This document shows, piece after piece, positions 1-8,544 of a stretch of 64,000 bases of DNA (position 1 is its first letter; every line of letters begins with the position of its first letter). A model generated the notes under the pieces. It ran no database searches, was not told the DNA's origin, and worked only from the letters and a program-made list of their open reading frames with translations. Position numbers and translations under genes: made by a program. Origin of the DNA: Streptomyces lasiicapitis (GTDB lineage Bacteria; Actinomycetota; Actinomycetes; Streptomycetales; Streptomycetaceae); NCBI RefSeq assembly GCF_014646335.1, contig NZ_BMNG01000001.1:300212-364211 (forward strand). Reading direction: 5' to 3'.

Positions 1-147
1 TTCGGTCGGCTCTCCTCGCTCATCCGGACCATCCTGCCGCATGGCACCGACACGGTGACGGCCGCGCGACAGAGCGTGCGACAGCGCAGGCAACAGGGGC
101 CGAAGTGGCAAATCGTGACCGTTTCGCGCCCCCGGATTGCCCCCTGA
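1..147 (+). CDS. 3' end of an unidentified gene (partial)
   Basis: Frame 1 is open from the window edge to a TGA at 145-147. Most of its 48 codons end in G or C, as in real genes here. The peptide ends in WQIVTVSRPRIAP and is basic. A hairpin begins at the stop codon, which fits a gene end. I recognise no family. It could also be chance open sequence. Confidence 0.4.
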   Translation, partial: FGRLSSLIRTILPHGTDTVTAARQSVRQRRQQGPKWQIVTVSRPRIAP

Positions 148-171
148 TGCCCCCCGTTGTCAGCGGGGCAT
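147..171 (+). terminator. Hairpin after the partial first gene
   Basis: ATGCCCC at 147-153 pairs with GGGGCAT at 165-171 around an 11-nt loop. It lies directly after the TGA at 145-147 and before the next gene, as expected for a Streptomyces terminator lacking a T-run. Confidence 0.45.
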
Positions 172-196
172 GCCACCATCATGCGGGCGGTGACTG

Positions 197-3160
197 GTGA
201 TACGAGATCAAGAAGAGGCGACGGAGCAGCAGGGCGTGCAACCCGACAAGACGGCCGGCACCCCTGCGGACGCGGCACGCCCGGACACCGGTGAGCACGT
301 CCACCCCGCCGCGGACGACCTCGACCACCACCTCCCCGACTGCGCAGACGACGACGCGCACTCCGAGCGCGTGGAGGGCGACGAACCCCTCCTCCCCGCG
401 CGCGTGCACCGACCCTCCGACCTCATGCGGCTGCTCGTCGGCATCCTGGCGATCGCCGCGCTGCTCCTGATCTCCGCGTTCGCGCACGGCACGACGTCGG
501 GCCTGGAGCAGGACATCAACGCGGGCACGGGCGAGCCCCCGGACCTGCTGATGAAGCTGGCCGGGCTCACCGCGAGCATCGGCGTGCTGCTGGTCCCCGT
601 GGCGTTCGCCATCGAGCGCCTGATCAAGCGGGACGGGCTGCGCATCGCCGACGGCGTCCTCGCGGCCGTCCTCGCGCACGGCGTGACGCTGGCCACCGAC
701 CTGTGGGTGGCGAAGGCCGCCCCGGAGTCCATCCAGGACGCGCTCACCCAGCCCTCCCCGGGGGGCCTCAACTCCCTCACGGACCCGGTGCACGGCTACC
801 TCGCGCCGGTCATCGCGTACATGACCGCCGTGGGCATGTCCCGCAGACCCCGCTGGCGCGTCGTCCTGCTCGTGGTGCTGCTGCTCGAAGCCTTCACGAT
901 GCTGGTCTCGGGCAACACGACACCGTTCTCGATCATCCTGACGGTGCTCATCGGCTGGACCGTGGCCTACGGCACGCTGTACGCGGTCGGCTCGCCCAAC
1001 GTGCAGCCCACCGGGCAGACGCTGCTGGCGGGCCTCAGGCACGTCGGCTTCCGCCCGGTGAGCGCGGCCCGCGAGGAGTCCGGCGAGGCCTCCGACCAGG
1101 ACAACCGCGGCAGACGCTACTTCGTGACGCTGGAGGAAGGACCACCCCTGGACGTCACGGTCATCGACCGCGAACAGCAGGCGCAGGGCTTCTTCTACCG
1201 CGTGTGGCGCCGTCTCACGCTGCGCGGCATCACCCAGCGCCGCAGCCTCCAGTCGCTGCGCCAGGCCCTGGAGCAGGAGGCCCTGCTCGCGTACGCGGCC
1301 ATCGCGGCGGGCGCCAACGCGCCCAAGCTGATCGCCACCTCCGAGCTGGGCCCGGACGCCGTGATCCTCGTGTACGAGCACACGGGCGGCCGCTCCCTGG
1401 ACTCGCTGCCGGACACGGCCCTCACCGACGACCTCATGCGCGGCACCTGGCGCCAGGTCAAGGCGCTCCAGTCGCGCCGCATCGCGCACCGCAGGCTGGC
1501 CGGTGACGCCATCCTGGTGGATCGTTCCGGCACGGTGATCCTGACCGATCTGCGCGGCGGCGAGATCGCGGCCGGCGACCTGGTCCTGCGCATGGACATC
1601 GCCCAGCTCCTGACGGCGTTCGGGCTGCGCGTGGGTGCCGAGCGCGCGGTCGCCACGGCCGTCGACGTCCTCGGCCCGGACGCCGTCGCGGACTGTATGC
1701 CGCTGCTCCAGCCGATCGCCCTGACCCGCTCCACGCGCGGGACGCTGCGCAAGCGGGCCCGTGAGCGTGCCCAGCGGGAGCGCGACGCCGTCCTCGAAGC
1801 CTCACGCAGGACGAAGCTCGCGCGCGCGCAGGCCGAGGCGGAGGCGGCGGGCGAGGAGCCCGCCGGGACCGTGGCGGCCGCCACGGACGGCCTCGACCAG
1901 ACGGCCACCGACAGTCCGGACCTGGCCACCGCAGGCAAGCCGGACCAGACCGCCGCGGACGAGCCGGACCTGGCCACTGCGGACAAGCCGGACTTGGCCG
2001 CCGCCGGGAACCCGGATCAGGCCACCCCGCGCAAACCCGTCCTCGCCGCCTCCCAGAAGTCGGAAGCGGCCACCGCCCGCAAGTCCCTGCGCGCGGAGAA
2101 GCAGGCCGAGAAGCAGGCCATAGACGAAGCTCTGGAGCAGGCCCGCGAGGAGGACCTGCTCACACAGATCCGCCACCAGGTGCTCCTGATCCGGCCCACG
2201 GCCCCCGTGGAACCGGCGCAGCTGGAGCGGATCAGGCCGCGCACGCTGATCAGCTTCATCGCCGGCGCCTTCGGCGCGTACTTCCTGCTGTCGCAGCTCA
2301 CGCACGTCGACTTCGGCACCATCTTCGGAGAGGCCGAGTGGGGCTGGGTCGCCGCGGCCATGGCGTTCTCGGCGCTGAGCTACTTCGCCGCGGCGATGAG
2401 CCTGCTCGGCTTCGTGCCGGAGCGGGTGCCGTTCCTGCGGGCCGTGTCCGCGCAGGTCGCCGGGTCGTTCGTGAAGATGGTGGCGCCCGCGGCGGTGGGC
2501 GGTGTCGCACTGAACACCCGCTTCCTCCAGCGCTCGGGCGTGCGCTCCGGGCTCGCGGTGGCGAGCGTCGGCGCCTCCCAGCTCTTCGGCCTCGGCTCGC
2601 ACATCCTGCTCCTTCTGGTGTTCGGGTACGTCACGGGTACGCAGAAGACGCCGACCCTGACGCCGTCGAGGACGGTCATCGCGGGCCTGCTGACGGTCGC
2701 GGTCCTCGTGCTCGTGGTGACCGCCATCCCGTTCCTGCGGAAGTTCGTCGTCACGCGCGTGCGGTCGCTGTTCGCCGGTGTCGTACCGCGCATGCTCGAC
2801 GTCCTGCAGCGCCCGCAGAAGCTGCTCACCGGCATCGGCGGCATGCTGCTCCTGACGTTCCTGTTCGTGCTGTGCCTGGACGCCTCGGTGCGGGCCTTCG
2901 CGAGCGAGGAGATGGGCACGCTGAGCCTGGCCAGCGTGGCCGTGGTCTTCCTCGCGGGCAACGCGCTCGGCTCGGCGGCCCCCACGCCGGGCGGCATCGG
3001 CGCGGTGGAGGCGACGCTGACGCTCGGCCTGATCGCGGTGGGCGTACCGAAGGACGTGGCGGCGCCCGCGGTGCTGCTCTACCGGCTGCTCACGCTGTGG
3101 CTGCCGGTGCTCCCCGGATGGCTGTTCTTCAACCACCTCACCCGTAAGGGGCTGTTGTAG
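197..3160 (+). CDS. Kinase-like domain fused to flippase-like (LPG synthase TM family) membrane protein
   Basis: This 987-residue membrane protein has three parts. A first set of membrane helices starts near residue 77 and runs to about 265. A soluble domain at about 290-500 resembles the protein-kinase/RIO fold, with a catalytic-loop-like HRRLAGDAILVD near 430 and LTDLRGG near 450. A C-terminal multi-pass region from about 690 matches the UPF0104/lysylphosphatidylglycerol synthase TM family (PF03706), best known from MprF. The expected catalytic Asp of the H-G/R-D loop is Arg, so the middle domain may be a pseudokinase. A repetitive Asp/Pro/Ala linker lies at about 569-620. The GTG start is the earliest in frame, with no strong ribosome site. 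The substrate is unknown; lipid or glycolipid translocation is an inference. Confidence 0.8.
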   Translation: MIRDQEEATEQQGVQPDKTAGTPADAARPDTGEHVHPAADDLDHHLPDCADDDAHSERVEGDEPLLPARVHRPSDLMRLLVGILAIAALLLISAFAHGTTSGLEQDINAGTGEPPDLLMKLAGLTASIGVLLVPVAFAIERLIKRDGLRIADGVLAAVLAHGVTLATDLWVAKAAPESIQDALTQPSPGGLNSLTDPVHGYLAPVIAYMTAVGMSRRPRWRVVLLVVLLLEAFTMLVSGNTTPFSIILTVLIGWTVAYGTLYAVGSPNVQPTGQTLLAGLRHVGFRPVSAAREESGEASDQDNRGRRYFVTLEEGPPLDVTVIDREQQAQGFFYRVWRRLTLRGITQRRSLQSLRQALEQEALLAYAAIAAGANAPKLIATSELGPDAVILVYEHTGGRSLDSLPDTALTDDLMRGTWRQVKALQSRRIAHRRLAGDAILVDRSGTVILTDLRGGEIAAGDLVLRMDIAQLLTAFGLRVGAERAVATAVDVLGPDAVADCMPLLQPIALTRSTRGTLRKRARERAQRERDAVLEASRRTKLARAQAEAEAAGEEPAGTVAAATDGLDQTATDSPDLATAGKPDQTAADEPDLATADKPDLAAAGNPDQATPRKPVLAASQKSEAATARKSLRAEKQAEKQAIDEALEQAREEDLLTQIRHQVLLIRPTAPVEPAQLERIRPRTLISFIAGAFGAYFLLSQLTHVDFGTIFGEAEWGWVAAAMAFSALSYFAAAMSLLGFVPERVPFLRAVSAQVAGSFVKMVAPAAVGGVALNTRFLQRSGVRSGLAVASVGASQLFGLGSHILLLLVFGYVTGTQKTPTLTPSRTVIAGLLTVAVLVLVVTAIPFLRKFVVTRVRSLFAGVVPRMLDVLQRPQKLLTGIGGMLLLTFLFVLCLDASVRAFASEEMGTLSLASVAVVFLAGNALGSAAPTPGGIGAVEATLTLGLIAVGVPKDVAAPAVLLYRLLTLWLPVLPGWLFFNHLTRKGLL
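1901..2056 (+). repeat. Imperfect in-frame repeats coding PDLATA-type units
   Basis: Within the fusion gene, about five imperfect units of roughly 30 nt encode variants of PDLATAGKPD and PDQTAADE. They make a charged, flexible linker between the kinase-like and membrane domains. Such repeats change length easily by slippage. Confidence 0.7.
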
Positions 3161-3195
3161 GGGCGCCTTGACGGACTCGCCCGCAGGATGGAGCC

Positions 3196-4746
3196 ATGCC
3201 CAAGCTCCCGCCGCGCGCCAAGGCCCTGTCCGCCACCGCCGTCCTGCTGACCGCCGCGCTCGCGGCGTGCGGGGACTCCGGCTCCGACTCCTCGGACGGG
3301 GCGTCGCCGGACCAGAAGCTGAGCTGGCGGGACTGCCCGGCCCCGTCCGCGGCGGAGGGCGGCGGCACGGCGCCCTCGCCGCTGCCCGGCGGCGCCGAGT
3401 GGCAGTGCGCCACCATGAAGGCGCCGCTCGACTGGGACGAGCCCAAGGGCGACACGGTGGACATCGCGCTGATCCGCGCCAAGGCGAGCGGCAACGAGAA
3501 CAAGCGCGTCGGGTCCCTCATCTTCAACTTCGGCGGCCCCGGCGGCTCGGGCATCACCACGCTGCCCGCCTTCGGCTCGGACTACGCGAAGCTGCGCACC
3601 CGCTACGACCTGGTGAGCTTCGACCCGCGCGGCGTCGGCCGCAGCGCGGGCGTCAAGTGCGAGGACGCCGAGCAGCTCGACGCGTACTACCAGCAGGACG
3701 CTACGCCCGACGACGACGCCGAGCGGACCGAGCTCATCGACAACGTGAAGAAGTTCAACGGCGAGTGCGAGAAGAACTCCAAGAAGGTGCTCCCCCATGT
3801 GCGCACCACGGACGCGGCCCGTGACATGGATCTGATGCGCCAGGTGCTCGGAGACGACAAGTTGTACTACTTCGGCATCTCCTACGGCACCGAACTCGGC
3901 GGCGTGTACGCCCACTTGTTCCCCAAGAAGGTGGGCCGCGCGGTCTTCGACGCGGTCGTCGACCCCACCCAGACGCCCGAGGAGGGCTCCCTGGGGCAGG
4001 CCGAGGGCTTCCAGCTCGCGCTCGACAACTTCGCCAAGGACTGCACCTCGCAGGAGGAGGACTGCCCCGTCGGTGACAGCGAGCAGGACGTCAAGGACCG
4101 TATCGCGGGGCTCCTGAAGGACCTCGACAAGAAGCCGCTGCCCGCGCTGCCGCCGCGCGAGCTGACGCAGACCGCGGCGACGAACGGCATCGCGCAGGCC
4201 CTGTACTCCAAGGACTTCTGGCCCTACCTCACCCAGGGCCTCGAAGACGCCTACGACGGCAACGGCAAGATCCTCATGGTCCTGTCCGACTCGATGAACG
4301 GACGCAACGAGGACGGCGAGTACAGCAACATCCAGGCGGCCAACGTCGCCATCAACTGCGCCGACGACAAGCCGCGTTACACGGCCGACGACGTCGAGGC
4401 GAAGCTGCCCGAGTTCCGCGAGGCCTCGCCGCTGTTCGGCGACTATCTCGCGTGGGGCATGGTCAACTGCACCGACTGGGCGGTCGACGGCCAGGCGGAC
4501 CACCCGGACGTGAGCGCCGCGGGCGCCGCGCCCGTCCTCGTCATCGGCAACACCGGCGACCCGGCCACGCCGTACGAGGGCGCGCGCAAGATGGTGGACG
4601 CCCTCGGCAAGGGCGTCGGCGTCGAGCTGACGTACAAGGGCCAGGGGCACGGGGCGTACGACAGCAAGAACAAGTGTGTGCGCGGTGCCGTGGACGGCTA
4701 TCTGCTGAACGGCACGGTGCCCAAGGCGAACACCATCTGCTCCTGA
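3196..4746 (+). CDS. Secreted lipoprotein alpha/beta hydrolase, tripeptidyl aminopeptidase type
   Basis: The 516-residue protein belongs to the S33 tripeptidyl-aminopeptidase-like hydrolases that release short peptides outside the cell. It starts with a lipoprotein signal whose lipobox is LAAC near residue 25. The oxyanion loop FNFGGPGGSG, the nucleophile elbow GISYG (Ser near 230), Asp in NTGDPATPYEGA and His in GQGHGAY form the triad. The C-terminus resembles the TAP-like domain (PF08386). The ATG has a GGATGGAG ribosome site. The next gene is a close paralogue in the same direction, so the pair probably arose by tandem duplication. Natural substrates are unknown. Confidence 0.88.
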   Translation: MPKLPPRAKALSATAVLLTAALAACGDSGSDSSDGASPDQKLSWRDCPAPSAAEGGGTAPSPLPGGAEWQCATMKAPLDWDEPKGDTVDIALIRAKASGNENKRVGSLIFNFGGPGGSGITTLPAFGSDYAKLRTRYDLVSFDPRGVGRSAGVKCEDAEQLDAYYQQDATPDDDAERTELIDNVKKFNGECEKNSKKVLPHVRTTDAARDMDLMRQVLGDDKLYYFGISYGTELGGVYAHLFPKKVGRAVFDAVVDPTQTPEEGSLGQAEGFQLALDNFAKDCTSQEEDCPVGDSEQDVKDRIAGLLKDLDKKPLPALPPRELTQTAATNGIAQALYSKDFWPYLTQGLEDAYDGNGKILMVLSDSMNGRNEDGEYSNIQAANVAINCADDKPRYTADDVEAKLPEFREASPLFGDYLAWGMVNCTDWAVDGQADHPDVSAAGAAPVLVIGNTGDPATPYEGARKMVDALGKGVGVELTYKGQGHGAYDSKNKCVRGAVDGYLLNGTVPKANTICS

Positions 4747-4821
4747 TCGGACGCCCGCCGACGGGCCTTGTCAGTGGCCCTGCCTACTATGGCCTGACTG
4801 TCTTCCGAGGGGGGAAGCGTC

Positions 4822-6405
4822 GTGCCGCGATTCGTACGGTCAGCAGCTCTGGCCGCCGCAGGGGTTCTGGTGGCCGGGCTCGCCGTGGGATGCGGCGGCT
4901 CGTCCGATGACAAGGGGGCCAAGGGTGACGAGGCCGACGGGAAGCGGCCGGCGCCCACCGGGCCCGACCAGGCGCCGAGGCCCGACCCCTCCTCCACCCT
5001 GCCCGCCTCCCTCACCACGCAGAAGCTCGACTGGGGCCGCTGCGAGGCCTCGGGCAGCGACGCGGCGCCGGGTGACGAGTGGCAGTGCGCGAAGCTCAGG
5101 GTCCCCCTCGACTACGAGAAGCCGGACGGCGAGACGATCGGCATCGCGCTGATCCGCGCCAGGTCCACCGGCAAGGGCGACCGCATCGGCTCGCTCCTGT
5201 TCAACTTCGGCGGTCCGGGCGGCTCCGGCGTCTCCATGCTGCCCTCCTTCGGGGACTCGTACGGCAAGCTGCGCGAGCGGTACGACCTGGTGAGCTTCGA
5301 CCCGCGCGGGGTCGCGGGCAGCGAGGGCGTGCGCTGCCGCAGCGACAAGGACACCCAGGCCGCGGAGAACACCGACCTCACCCCGGACACCCCCGCCGAG
5401 GAGCAGGCGTACTTCAAGGACGCGGCCGACTTCGGCGCCGGCTGCGCGCGCGCCGCCAAGAAGCTGCTCCCGCACGTCTCGACGGCCGAGGCGGCCCGCG
5501 ACATGGACGTGCTGCGCCAGGTCCTCGGCGACGAGAAGCTGCACTACTTCGGCATCTCCTACGGCACCGAACTCGGCGGTACGTACGCCCACTTGTTCCC
5601 CAAGAAGGTCGGCCGCCTCACCCTCGACGCGGTGGTGGACCCGACGTCGGGCGCGGTGGGCCACGCCGAGAACCAGGCGCGGGGCTTCCAGCGCGCCCTC
5701 GACAACTACCTGAAGGCAAACGGCCAGGACCCGAAGGCGGGCACCAAGAAGATCGTCGACCTGCTGCGCCGCATCGACGCGAAGCCGCTGCGCACGGACA
5801 CGCCGGGCCGGAAGCTGAGCGAGTCCCTCGCGACGACCGGCATCACGGTCACGCTGTACAGCAAGCAGACCTGGCCCGCCCTGACCAACGCCCTGGAAGA
5901 GGCCGAGAAGGGCAACGGCACGGCCCTGCTGCAACTGGCCGACGCGTACAACGAACGGGACGCGTCGGGGAGTTACAGCACGCAGAGCCACTCGCAGCGC
6001 GCGATCTCCTGCCGTGACGACAAGGAGCGGCCGACGCCGGAGCAGGCCAAGGCTCGCCTCGACCGGTTCCGCGAGATATCCCCGCTGTTCGGCACCTTCA
6101 TGGGCTGGGACACGGCGGGCTGGTGCCACGACTGGCCGGTGGCCGGGCTGAACGAGAGCCCCGAGGTGAGCGCCCCCGGCGCCGCCCCCGTCCTCGTCGT
6201 CGGCAACACCGGCGACCCGGCCACGCCCTACGAAGGCGCCCGGAAGATGGCGGACGAGCTGGGCAAGGGCGTGGGCGTCCACCTGACGTGGAAGGGCGAG
6301 GGCCACGGGGCGTACGGCAACGGCAGCGACTGCGTCGACGGCACGATCAACGACTACATGCTGGACGGCAAGGTCCCGGACGACAACAAGGTCTGCGAGT
6401 CCTGA
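4822..6405 (+). CDS. Secreted alpha/beta hydrolase, paralogue of the preceding gene
   Basis: This 527-residue protein parallels the gene before it: a lipoprotein-type signal (LAVGCGGSS), the FNFGGPGGSG loop, GISYGTELGG with Ser near 246, NTGDPATPYEGA and a final GHGAYGNG. It is expected to cleave peptides from the N-terminus outside the membrane. The GTG start follows a strong GAGGGGGG ribosome site. The 75-nt gap before it carries TACTAT, which could be a -10 box, so it may have its own promoter. The gene converges on moeZ across a terminator hairpin. Confidence 0.88.
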   Translation: MPRFVRSAALAAAGVLVAGLAVGCGGSSDDKGAKGDEADGKRPAPTGPDQAPRPDPSSTLPASLTTQKLDWGRCEASGSDAAPGDEWQCAKLRVPLDYEKPDGETIGIALIRARSTGKGDRIGSLLFNFGGPGGSGVSMLPSFGDSYGKLRERYDLVSFDPRGVAGSEGVRCRSDKDTQAAENTDLTPDTPAEEQAYFKDAADFGAGCARAAKKLLPHVSTAEAARDMDVLRQVLGDEKLHYFGISYGTELGGTYAHLFPKKVGRLTLDAVVDPTSGAVGHAENQARGFQRALDNYLKANGQDPKAGTKKIVDLLRRIDAKPLRTDTPGRKLSESLATTGITVTLYSKQTWPALTNALEEAEKGNGTALLQLADAYNERDASGSYSTQSHSQRAISCRDDKERPTPEQAKARLDRFREISPLFGTFMGWDTAGWCHDWPVAGLNESPEVSAPGAAPVLVVGNTGDPATPYEGARKMADELGKGVGVHLTWKGEGHGAYGNGSDCVDGTINDYMLDGKVPDDNKVCES

Positions 6406-6455
6406 GCGACGGGTGGCCCGAGGCCGGCTGCGCGGGCCGGCCCGCGCAGCCGAAA

Positions 6456-6483
6456 GCCCCGCCCACCGGAAGGTGAGCGGGGC
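6456..6483. terminator. Bidirectional hairpin between hydrolase gene and moeZ
   Basis: GCCCCGC at 6456-6462 pairs with GCGGGGC at 6477-6483. An inner CACC/GGTG pair closes a GGAA tetraloop, and each side has one unpaired base. It lies between two convergent genes and could stop transcription from both sides. Confidence 0.8.
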
Positions 6484-6504
6484 CCGGGAAAACCGCGAAC
6501 TGCT

Positions 6505-7683
6505 CTAGTAGACCGGCTTCTCCGGCTCGATCTGGTGGACCCACCCGATCACGCCGCCGCCCACGTGCACCGCGTCCGCGAAGCCCGCGGACTTGAGCAC
6601 GGCGAGGACCTCCGCACTGCGGACACCCGTCTTGCAGTGCAGGACGATCTTCTTGTCCTGCGGGAGCGTCTCCAGGGCGGTGCCCATGAGGAACTCGTTC
6701 TTCGGGATCAGCTTGGCGCCCGGGATGGAGACGATCTCGTACTCGTTCGGCTCGCGGACGTCGATGATCTCGATCTTCTCGTCGGCGTCGATCCACTCCT
6801 TGAGCTGCTTGGGAGTGATCGTCGAACCGGCCGCCGCCTCCTGGGCCTCTTCGGAGACGACGCCGCAGAAGGCCTCGTAGTCGATGAGCTCGGTGACGGT
6901 GGGGTTCTCGCCGCAGACCGCGCAGTCGGGGTCCTTGCGGACCTTGACCTGGCGGTACTGCATCTCCAGGGCGTCGTAGATCATCAGGCGGCCGACGAGC
7001 GGCTCGCCGATGCCCGCGAGGAGCTTGATGGCCTCGTTGACCTGGATGGAGCCGATCGACGCGCAGAGCACGCCGAGCACGCCGCCCTCGGCGCAGGAGG
7101 GGACCATGCCGGGGGGCGGGGGCTCCGGGTACAGGCAGCGGTAGCACGGTCCGTGCTCGGACCAGAAGACCGAGGCCTGGCCGTCGAAGCGGTAGATCGA
7201 GCCCCATACGTAGGGCTTGTTGAGGAGCACGCAGGCGTCGTTGACGAGGTAGCGCGTGGCGAAGTTGTCGGTGCCGTCGACGATCAGGTCGTACTGACTG
7301 AAGATGTCCATCACGTTGTCGGCCTCGAGCCGCTCCTCGTGCAGGACCACGTTCACGTACGGATTGATGCCGAGGACCGAGTCCTTCGCGGACGCCGCCT
7401 TGGAGCGGCCGATGTCGGCCTGGCTGTGGATGATCTGGCGCTGCAGATTCGACTCGTCGACCTCGTCGAACTCCACGATGCCGAGGGTGCCCACACCCGC
7501 CGCCGCGAGGTACATGAGCGCCGGTGACCCGAGGCCGCCGGCGCCCACACAGAGCACCTTGGCGTTCTTCAGCCGCTTCTGCCCGTCCATCCCGACGTCG
7601 GGGATGATCAGGTGGCGGGAGTACCTGCGGACCTCGTCGACGGTGAGCTCAGATGCTGGCTCGACCAGGGGTGGCAGCGACAC
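6505..7683 (-). CDS. moeZ: MoeZ: adenylyltransferase/sulfurtransferase (ThiF domain + rhodanese)
   Basis: MoeZ adenylates the C-terminal glycine of ThiS/MoaD/CysO-type carrier proteins and hands them sulfur, feeding molybdopterin, thiamine and cysteine synthesis and, in some actinomycetes, thio-containing natural products. The 392-residue protein has the ThiF nucleotide-binding loop GAGGLGSPA near residue 46, the adenylation motif SNLQRQ, two Cys pairs (CYRC and CAVC) typical of the zinc site, and a C-terminal rhodanese domain with active loop CKTGVRS. The GTG start has a GGAG ribosome site. It is a stand-alone leftward gene behind a perfect sigma-R-type promoter, matching my recollection that the S. 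coelicolor homologue belongs to the thiol-stress regulon. Confidence 0.95.
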   Translation of the reverse strand: MSLPPLVEPASELTVDEVRRYSRHLIIPDVGMDGQKRLKNAKVLCVGAGGLGSPALMYLAAAGVGTLGIVEFDEVDESNLQRQIIHSQADIGRSKAASAKDSVLGINPYVNVVLHEERLEADNVMDIFSQYDLIVDGTDNFATRYLVNDACVLLNKPYVWGSIYRFDGQASVFWSEHGPCYRCLYPEPPPPGMVPSCAEGGVLGVLCASIGSIQVNEAIKLLAGIGEPLVGRLMIYDALEMQYRQVKVRKDPDCAVCGENPTVTELIDYEAFCGVVSEEAQEAAAGSTITPKQLKEWIDADEKIEIIDVREPNEYEIVSIPGAKLIPKNEFLMGTALETLPQDKKIVLHCKTGVRSAEVLAVLKSAGFADAVHVGGGVIGWVHQIEPEKPVY

Positions 7684-7763
7684 GGGGACTCCGTTGGTCG
7701 GAAGTTTGATCGGGGTCCCCCGAGCCGGGCGCGGCCGGCGAGGGGGACGTTCGTTCTCCTCGT

Positions 7764-7789
7764 AACACTGCCATGGCCATCTTCATTCC
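7764..7789 (-). promoter_or_regulatory. Sigma-R-type promoter of moeZ
   Basis: Read on the minus strand, GGAAT (7789-7785), an 18-nt spacer and GTT (7766-7764) fit the SigR/SigH consensus GGAAT-N18-GTT exactly. It lies about 80 nt before the moeZ start and overlaps the last codons of the neighbouring gene. It implies induction by thiol oxidation. Confidence 0.75.
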
Positions 7790-8544
7790 GAGACACCTGG
7801 TCCGACCCGCGAGACGATCTCGTCCCAGTAACCGGGCAGGGCCTCCCAGGGGTCGGCGGCCCGGCCCGCTTCGGTGCGGTCGGTGAAGTAGATCGTCGAC
7901 GCCCCTTGCCAGCGGGCGACGCGCAGAGCCTCGTCGAGATGGCCGCGGGGCATGCCGTGGACGAGGTGGCAGAAGCGTTCGGGCGGGTGGTCGGCGGTCC
8001 ACTCGGCGACCTGCGACCAGCGGTAGGCGCTCCAGGGCCCGGCGAAGGTCACCAACTGGTCGGCGGCGTCGGCGTATCCGGGGTACGGGTGGGTGCCGTG
8101 GCCGAACACGATGTGCCCGTCGTCGGGCCCGTCGCGGAGCAGGGCGCGCAGGGTGGTGACCGTGCGCGCGACCTCCGGCAGTGCCGCGCGCTCGGTCGGG
8201 CAGCGGCCGAGGAAGAAGCCGTCCACCAGATACCAGTCGAGGTAGCGGTGGGCGTCGGAGACCAGCTCGCCGAAGCCACGGGCGCCGTACGTCACATCGA
8301 GGTGCCCGAGGACCCGGACGCCCGCGTTCCGCAGCCGTCCGGCGGCATCCAGGCAGTGCGGGTCGGGCCGGTCGCCCGGACCGTTGTCGACATTCAGGAC
8401 AACCCAGTGCAAAGGGGTGCCGGGTCGGGTGAGTTCGGTCCATTCGGTGGGGGCGAGCAGGGGGTGGGCGAAGCCGGGGACGCCGAATCCGACGCGTACG
8501 TCGGTCTGGGCGACGCCCGTGGCCGTGCTGCTCAGATGCGGCAT
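7783..8544 (-). CDS. Spherulation-specific family 4 (spherulin-4/GH135-like) protein
   Basis: The 253-residue protein fits the spherulin-4 family (PF12138), a TIM-barrel group that includes fungal Sph3, a GH135 enzyme cutting galactosaminogalactan. Visible family blocks are VGFGVPGFAHPLL near the start, WVVLNVDNGPG, VLGHLDVTYGARG, YLVDGFFLGR and a late STIYFTDR. The acidic pair usually following the DGxFxD-type strand (an Asp-Glu, as I recall) reads Gly-Arg here, so catalysis may be altered or lost. No signal peptide is evident. Its start overlaps the epimerase gene end by 13 nt, so the two are co-transcribed and possibly coupled. A role in trimming or binding a GalNAc-containing polymer is inferred from context. 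Confidence 0.75.
   Translation of the reverse strand: MPHLSSTATGVAQTDVRVGFGVPGFAHPLLAPTEWTELTRPGTPLHWVVLNVDNGPGDRPDPHCLDAAGRLRNAGVRVLGHLDVTYGARGFGELVSDAHRYLDWYLVDGFFLGRCPTERAALPEVARTVTTLRALLRDGPDDGHIVFGHGTHPYPGYADAADQLVTFAGPWSAYRWSQVAEWTADHPPERFCHLVHGMPRGHLDEALRVARWQGASTIYFTDRTEAGRAADPWEALPGYWDEIVSRVGPGVSE

Noticed and set aside
179..1489. 436-codon minus-strand ORF at the left end
   Set aside because: Shadow of the membrane fusion protein, no motif or ribosome site.
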